From contig NC_079492.1 of assembly GCF_020520425.1 (NCBI RefSeq), forward strand, positions 38,691,542 through 38,755,541: a DNA stretch of 64,000 bases, in the 5' to 3' direction. Numbering within the stretch: position 1 is the first letter of the stretch; each line of letters starts with the position of its first letter. A model generated the notes under the pieces. That model ran no database searches and was not told the DNA's origin. It saw nothing but the letters and a program-made list of their open reading frames with translations. Shown in pieces: positions 58,793-64,000 of this stretch. Origin of the DNA: Spinacia oleracea. Lineage: Eukaryota; Streptophyta; Magnoliopsida; Caryophyllales; Amaranthaceae. A program made the position numbers and the translations under genes.

Positions 58793-61700
58793 TCATTTGG
58801 CAGTAAGAAGTTGAGAAATTTGGAGGCCTCTGCTGAAACCTTCATTGAAAAGGATCCTAGTTTGCATTGACTGGAATCCAGGCATCCAAGACAAGAAAGC
58901 CACGGGAGCCATAACGATGATGCCAAATGTTAAATCATAGAGTCGAGCCAAGGAAACCACAGTATCCCAGACAATAGATGTTTGCAGAAAGGGACGGAGC
59001 ACCTGAGCAATTAAAAGAATGCCCCAGCCCGTAGGGATGAATGCCAGAGAACTAGTCAGGAGATCGAGAACTTGAAACCTCGTGAATCTAAATAGAATGA
59101 TCATCACCAATACAGTGACAGATATGACAGAGAACTGAATCATCCTGAAGTAGATATGTTTTGTAGCACCATACTTGTCCCGAGCAAATGCTATGATTAC
59201 ACATATCGCAACAAGTCCAAAAAAGTAGAGCCAAGAAAGCAAATACACGCCAATAGAGGTATGGCCACCAGAAATATGGAGCTGGTATACAATGCCATAC
59301 TGAAAAAAGAAGAAACGTAGGTCTAATATGATCTCCAATAACTTCCCCCATAAACCAGTAGTTTTTAGATGTTCCTGCTCTTCATACCACCAGGTTTCCC
59401 AGCTCCTCTCTGCCTTAGTGGATACTCCACTACCGTACCATATCCAGGTTGTGAAATCTTCAAAGTCATACACAGTCTTCAACCAATCAAAGCCAGATGG
59501 GTTGAAAACAAATGGCGCCATAATCCATGAAACTACAAGGAACCAACTAGAGATTGACATGACTATGTATACAAATGTATTCGTGGCCAGTGGGCTGTGA
59601 GAAGCATAAACAATCAATATTACCCCAAGCTCAATCGCCTTCACAAAATGGCTTCGAGAATAAAGTCTATAGTTCTCCGAGAAACTCTTATGCTCCACAA
59701 CGAAACCACGTCCAGTAGGTCGGTATTTAGCACCTCCATGAAGAATTGTTCGGCCAAAATAATGGCATCTAGTTCCCAATGAGAAGGTGTAAAACAAGGA
59801 CGCTAGCTGCAACTGCATTTTCAAGAAGTCCCATATTGCTGGAAGAAAACCATGCTCCAGAGAATTCTCTACAATCATCGGGAGAGCAGTGAAGAGGCCG
59901 ATTTGAATGATAAACTGCTGGTTCACAATAGCACCTAGGGCTGCATTATTGCTGCTATTTCTAACGGCATGATCCTCCACACCACTAAGAGCAAGATACA
60001 GTCGGCCCCACAAAAAGGTATAGACAGAAATCACCACCATCATTGTATTGAAATAGAAACCAACTGTGGTATAGAAGACTGAAAGCATTCGGAAGAAATC
60101 CAGCCGATGGCCCAACCTATACACATCCCTGCTGAGTACTTGCTCCCCATTCCCACTAGCAACCTTAGCCTCAAACATGGCAATCTGATTCAACCCTACA
60201 TCCCTTCCTTTACCCACCTGTATGTACTCGTGATGTGTTATATTACCACCTCGAAGCGTGCAGTTGAAACCAGCAAATATGTCCTCACTCAAGTTTATCA
60301 ATTTAGAAGCCTTGCTCACTCCGCCACGAGTAAGAAACCAAAATCTGTCAAACACATCTGGGTGACCATAGTGCATACGCACCTTGAGAGGATTTGCCAG
60401 AACACGTTGACCAAGAGTGACAAAACTCGTCTCCTGAGCAGACATGAACCAAGCAAGAGAGGACACAGAACCTGTGAAGATGTTTTCTCTAACTCCGAGA
60501 ATGGTTGGCTTCCTGATCCCATAGTATATGTTGAATTCTTCCAAGAGGTTGCGTATTTTAAGAGCTTCCTCAAAGTAATTGTCCTGATTCATGTCAATTG
60601 CTTGAAGAGCATCACCTCGAGTAAAGATAATTGCGTGATTCTGATTCTCGGGTTTTCCTTCTCCCAACTTCACAGGACCAGGCAGCTTGATTCTATATAT
60701 CTCCACTTCTCTCTGCAACTGCTGATCATACTTGACAAGAACCGAATAATACTCCACTTCATCCCTCCCCAGGTGTACCTCGTCAACATAAGCAACTCGA
60801 AGAGCCTCGTTATTTTTCATTAAATACAAGATCTCCTCAGCACGCGAGTCCCCTGCCATTTTGTGGATCCCATATACCTGACAAGTTACCACATAAGTGA
60901 ATTTCATCATAGCAGTCCCAAACTCATGGCCTTTGTATAGGATACTCATACCACTAGGTGCTCTTCCAAGGTTGCGTGAAGATGGAACTCTGATTGAGCC
61001 TAATCCATCCCAGTTGTTACTCAGAGTCAATGAACCATGTGAGGCAATTTGTTGACTTCCGGCCCTTATATCCACTTCCGATGCTGAATCCAGAAAAGCG
61101 AGCATCTTGAGCGCATGATAATAATACATCATCCCCCTCACAGTACGAGAAAGAGTCTGGCCTCGGTAAGACGCCCAAAGACGTAGTTCCTTGACCTTCG
61201 TCGTCCAAATTTCTCTCTCGTCTTCTAAGCCTTCCCTCCTCATCCGCTCCATGAAATTATTCCATTCATCCTCATAAATTTTCTGCAGATAGAACAAGAT
61301 GGAAATGCCATCCTCGTTCGGGCTTTGGAGTTTGCTGGTCCCGTAAATTACGTCTTCATCATAGTAAGGAGTCATTACACTGAAGGCCATCATCTTCTCC
61401 ACCTGAGGAGCGTGGGGCATGTTCATGAACACAGAGTTGCTGAAGAAGGCAATGCGTCTTCTGGCCTCTTTATTTACAGGTACATTGTGCATAGAATCCC
61501 TAGAAGTCATAAGCGTATGCAAACGACGCAGCTGTCTGTAATAGAACACATCCTCCTCATCAGGAAGTTCAACAGCATTCTCAAAAAGAAATCCTGCATC
61601 TGTGGCGGGATTTTGAAGTGCCAAACCTTCCGCCCTCAAGTCATCCACCGTCCTCTTAACTCTCGGGAATTCACGAACACAAAGCTCATATAACGCCTGC

Positions 61701-64000
61701 AACACATTTATTATTCCATTAGTATCCTTTTGGGGACTCAGCAGGAGCTCTGTAAGAGTTACCAATTTCTTGTGAATCTTCGGTAGCAAAGTCAACTTAT
61801 AGAATGCAGTAAACTTCTCAATCCCCATATAGTGTTCCATCTCGAGGAAAGCTCTAGTAACAATTGAATGTTCTTCGGTACCATACTTAACAACTTGATG
61901 AAGCAGCAAATATTTGATGCTATCATAGGCCTCTATGATTGCACACCGTCTGTACTCACTCTTGCATACCTTATACCAAAGCCACCTGTCTTGATTATTT
62001 GCCGTCTCTTCCGCCTGACTAACAGAGAGAAGAAGCTCATTACACAGTAGAATACATGGCCAGCGAATAACCCTGATATCCCAACAATTAGGAGAAAGCT
62101 CCAGAAGTTCCACTTCCCGGTCACTAAGAAGATCTTCTTCCCTCATATATTTCATTATCTCATTCCATAACAACGCAAAGCGTGTTGCCTCCACCTGGCT
62201 AGATTCTATCTTCTTGTAGGGCTGACCGAATCCATAACGCAGCCTCAACCTTTGTACTGCATCCCTAAGCTTGTGCACGATGTTGATCACCGGAACAGTG
62301 GGAAGCTGCTCCTCTGGCATGAGATTGAACTGCATTGCACTAGCGAAGAACTGAAACCTAAGCCTGAGCTGCCAAATGTTCCTAATCTCACCCAAATGCG
62401 AGAATAATCCAACATATGCACCAACCATTGAGGAGTAGACAGAATACCATATCTGTATGTCCACAAGATAAATAACAATAACAGGAAGCCACATCAACAC
62501 AACTGCTATTCGGTTTGTGTTACTGAAAAACTCATGCCAGTTATACGGAACGCCCGTCATCCTCAAGAGGGCCCTTGTCGGGGCTATCAACGGCCTGATC
62601 TGAAGAAAATAGCTAAATGCAAATTTTGAAGCCAAAACTATAACCCAAAATGAAGAATACTTAATGTTGTTGAACAATCCTTCCCTCACACCACGACCCA
62701 CAAACGTTCGCCTATGAAACCACCATGTTACCATGTACAGCAAAGGAAAATTGACCTCCTCTACAAAGTTCCTGATCCACGGAAGAACAAAAAGAACCAA
62801 TGCCAACAATTCCGGGATGACAAACACAAAAGCCGCCTTAAGAAACATAAATATCCTTTGATCTGCTTCGAATGACCACCTCCCACGAAGGCGGCGATCC
62901 CTATCCTTCTGACTCCAAATCCTAGCATAGAACACAGAGAACACAACAATCCAAGCCACAGCCACCATGCTTTTAAGTACCATCCTCGCACCCAACAACC
63001 ACTTTTCTCGAGTCACCAAACTATACTGAGTCCCTGCATCAAGGACAGCCTGGATAAGCCTAAGCCCCGCCCACGTGATAAAAACGGTAAGCAACTTCAC
63101 CTGAACATGCTTCCTCCCTAATGCATCCCACGGCCACGTGGTCCCCTCCATGGCAACAATAACCATGGCATGTAAGAACAACACCAACATCACCCACAAC
63201 CTATCAAAACTCCGAAACACATTCCAAAACGACCGTTGCTCCACAAACCCCGTCTTCCCTACCCTCGTCCCTTTACTGGCCGTCGAAAAGTACTTACTAC
63301 TCAAATCCAAAGGCCATTTAAGGGACTTAAAACACTTCCTACTCCAAAAAAACTCATTCAAATCATCATAATTCCGCCACGCGGAATGTGGCTTCCTCCC
63401 ACCCTTACTAAACCCTACCTCATCCTTAATCGTGTCGTAAAGTGGTTTAACAACATGGTTCAAAAACGCATTCTCCCCACTAATTATAGGCAAATAAGGT
63501 CTACCCGTTTCCGGGTCATCACGGTCATCAAGAATTAAGTTAAGCTCATGAGCCATATGATGAAAAATATAACAAATACATTCAGGCATGAACTTCAAAT
63601 TAGCAGACTCACCCCAAATTAGCAAGTAAAGAGATACATACAGTAACTCCCGCCGGAGTTCATCGTTACCTTTTCTGAATGCGTGGAATCGAACCCGCGA
63701 CCTCTTCCCCACATACGAGCACCAAGAGGAGTAGTTGCCCAGAAGCTTTTTCCGAAACTTTCGCACAAGGTTGAAGTCCAAAACGGCGGCGTTTTGAGGA
63801 GGTGGGGTCATCCGCATTTGAGAGTTAGCCAAGTGAAGGACGAGGTGCTCCCGTTGATTCCGAACGCTGTCGTTTTGGAAGCCGAAGAATAGACCCAACC
63901 AGTCAAGGAGGTCGTAGTGGTTGTACCACGTGTGGAACGGGGGTTTACGGAGGTCTTCGACGGCGCGTAGAGCTGAAGAGGCGGCGCGTACTTCGGGGTA
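58793..64000 (-). CDS. CALS11: Callose synthase, CALS11/GSL1 type (5' end outside window)
   Basis: One uninterrupted frame of 1,735 codons runs from the window edge to TGA at 58793. The first visible residues YPEVRAASSALRAVEDLRKP, then DLLDWLGLFFGFQND, are internal, and about 30-45 N-terminal residues lie beyond 64000. Features in order: Vta1-like/FKS1 N-terminal region (LRRELLYVSLYLLIWGESAN), a first block of about six membrane helices, a long cytosolic glucan synthase domain (YYSVLVKYDQQLQREVEIYR, KPENQNHAIIFTRGDALQAI, RGGNITHHEYIQVGKGRDVG), and a second multi-helix block ending SWMPGFQSMQTRILFNEGF. Callose synthases make beta-1,3-glucan from UDP-glucose at the plasma membrane. Wording such as KPHSAWRNYDDLNEFFW favours CALS11 over its relative CALS12. 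The gene has no intron in the visible part, as expected for this subclade. Confidence 0.95.
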   Translation of the reverse strand, partial: YPEVRAASSALRAVEDLRKPPFHTWYNHYDLLDWLGLFFGFQNDSVRNQREHLVLHLANSQMRMTPPPQNAAVLDFNLVRKFRKKLLGNYSSWCSYVGKRSRVRFHAFRKGNDELRRELLYVSLYLLIWGESANLKFMPECICYIFHHMAHELNLILDDRDDPETGRPYLPIISGENAFLNHVVKPLYDTIKDEVGFSKGGRKPHSAWRNYDDLNEFFWSRKCFKSLKWPLDLSSKYFSTASKGTRVGKTGFVEQRSFWNVFRSFDRLWVMLVLFLHAMVIVAMEGTTWPWDALGRKHVQVKLLTVFITWAGLRLIQAVLDAGTQYSLVTREKWLLGARMVLKSMVAVAWIVVFSVFYARIWSQKDRDRRLRGRWSFEADQRIFMFLKAAFVFVIPELLALVLFVLPWIRNFVEEVNFPLLYMVTWWFHRRTFVGRGVREGLFNNIKYSSFWVIVLASKFAFSYFLQIRPLIAPTRALLRMTGVPYNWHEFFSNTNRIAVVLMWLPVIVIYLVDIQIWYSVYSSMVGAYVGLFSHLGEIRNIWQLRLRFQFFASAMQFNLMPEEQLPTVPVINIVHKLRDAVQRLRLRYGFGQPYKKIESSQVEATRFALLWNEIMKYMREEDLLSDREVELLELSPNCWDIRVIRWPCILLCNELLLSVSQAEETANNQDRWLWYKVCKSEYRRCAIIEAYDSIKYLLLHQVVKYGTEEHSIVTRAFLEMEHYMGIEKFTAFYKLTLLPKIHKKLVTLTELLLSPQKDTNGIINVLQALYELCVREFPRVKRTVDDLRAEGLALQNPATDAGFLFENAVELPDEEDVFYYRQLRRLHTLMTSRDSMHNVPVNKEARRRIAFFSNSVFMNMPHAPQVEKMMAFSVMTPYYDEDVIYGTSKLQSPNEDGISILFYLQKIYEDEWNNFMERMRREGLEDEREIWTTKVKELRLWASYRGQTLSRTVRGMMYYYHALKMLAFLDSASEVDIRAGSQQIASHGSLTLSNNWDGLGSIRVPSSRNLGRAPSGMSILYKGHEFGTAMMKFTYVVTCQVYGIHKMAGDSRAEEILYLMKNNEALRVAYVDEVHLGRDEVEYYSVLVKYDQQLQREVEIYRIKLPGPVKLGEGKPENQNHAIIFTRGDALQAIDMNQDNYFEEALKIRNLLEEFNIYYGIRKPTILGVRENIFTGSVSSLAWFMSAQETSFVTLGQRVLANPLKVRMHYGHPDVFDRFWFLTRGGVSKASKLINLSEDIFAGFNCTLRGGNITHHEYIQVGKGRDVGLNQIAMFEAKVASGNGEQVLSRDVYRLGHRLDFFRMLSVFYTTVGFYFNTMMVVISVYTFLWGRLYLALSGVEDHAVRNSSNNAALGAIVNQQFIIQIGLFTALPMIVENSLEHGFLPAIWDFLKMQLQLASLFYTFSLGTRCHYFGRTILHGGAKYRPTGRGFVVEHKSFSENYRLYSRSHFVKAIELGVILIVYASHSPLATNTFVYIVMSISSWFLVVSWIMAPFVFNPSGFDWLKTVYDFEDFTTWIWYGSGVSTKAERSWETWWYEEQEHLKTTGLWGKLLEIILDLRFFFFQYGIVYQLHISGGHTSIGVYLLSWLYFFGLVAICVIIAFARDKYGATKHIYFRMIQFSVISVTVLVMIILFRFTRFQVLDLLTSSLAFIPTGWGILLIAQVLRPFLQTSIVWDTVVSLARLYDLTFGIIVMAPVAFLSWMPGFQSMQTRILFNEGFSRGLQISQLLTAK

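Overview
This is plant nuclear DNA from a eudicot. Exons are short with GT-AG introns, the genes are PHO2, DYW-PPR, DUF2921 and callose synthase, and most of the remaining sequence is nested transposons. A Caryophyllales (Amaranthaceae-type) genome is my guess from the repeat content only; a search would be needed to name the species.

Layout. 1-422 is the end of a Copia-type LTR. 796-6101 is a Tourist-like MITE split by an almost intact full-length L1-type LINE (1109-5976, minus strand). Two tRNA-derived SINEs in opposite orientation lie at 7501-7672 and 7828-8000. About 8.6-16.4 kb (plus) holds the PHO2/UBC24 phosphate-homeostasis E2 gene. Its 5' UTR carries eight miR399-complementary sites (10107-10611), four of them generated by a 38-bp tandem repeat. 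17016-21704 is a transposon-like unit with degenerate inverted ends, a ~195-bp tandem array, two tRNA-like modules and a captured bHLH gene fragment. 21923-24745 (plus) is an intronless DUF2921 membrane protein.

25403-49767 appears to be a three-level nest. A Stowaway/mariner-like element with TA target duplication holds a Ty1-copia element (26368-46609, 5-bp TSD GTGGT). The 5' LTR of that element holds a 10-kb CACTA transposon (26676-36692, 3-bp TSD AAT). The CACTA element carries exon fragments of host genes (DDB1, a cationic amino acid transporter, a DnaJ6-like chaperone and at least one unidentified exon), all on its minus strand. The right flank of the mariner-like element contains a 21-bp minisatellite with higher-order structure.

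49966-51723 (minus) is an intronless DYW-class PPR gene. 51833-53100 is a solo LTR with a perfect 5-bp TSD. 53.1-58.8 kb is mostly noncoding, with one exon-like stretch. 58793 to the window end (minus) is a callose synthase of the CALS11/GSL1 type, lacking only about the first 30-45 residues beyond the window edge.

The host genes are functionally unrelated neighbours: phosphate signalling, membrane protein, organelle RNA editing and cell-wall callose. The most informative signals are the expanded miR399 landing region of PHO2 and the gene-capturing CACTA element inside the transposon nest. No wholly new system was established.
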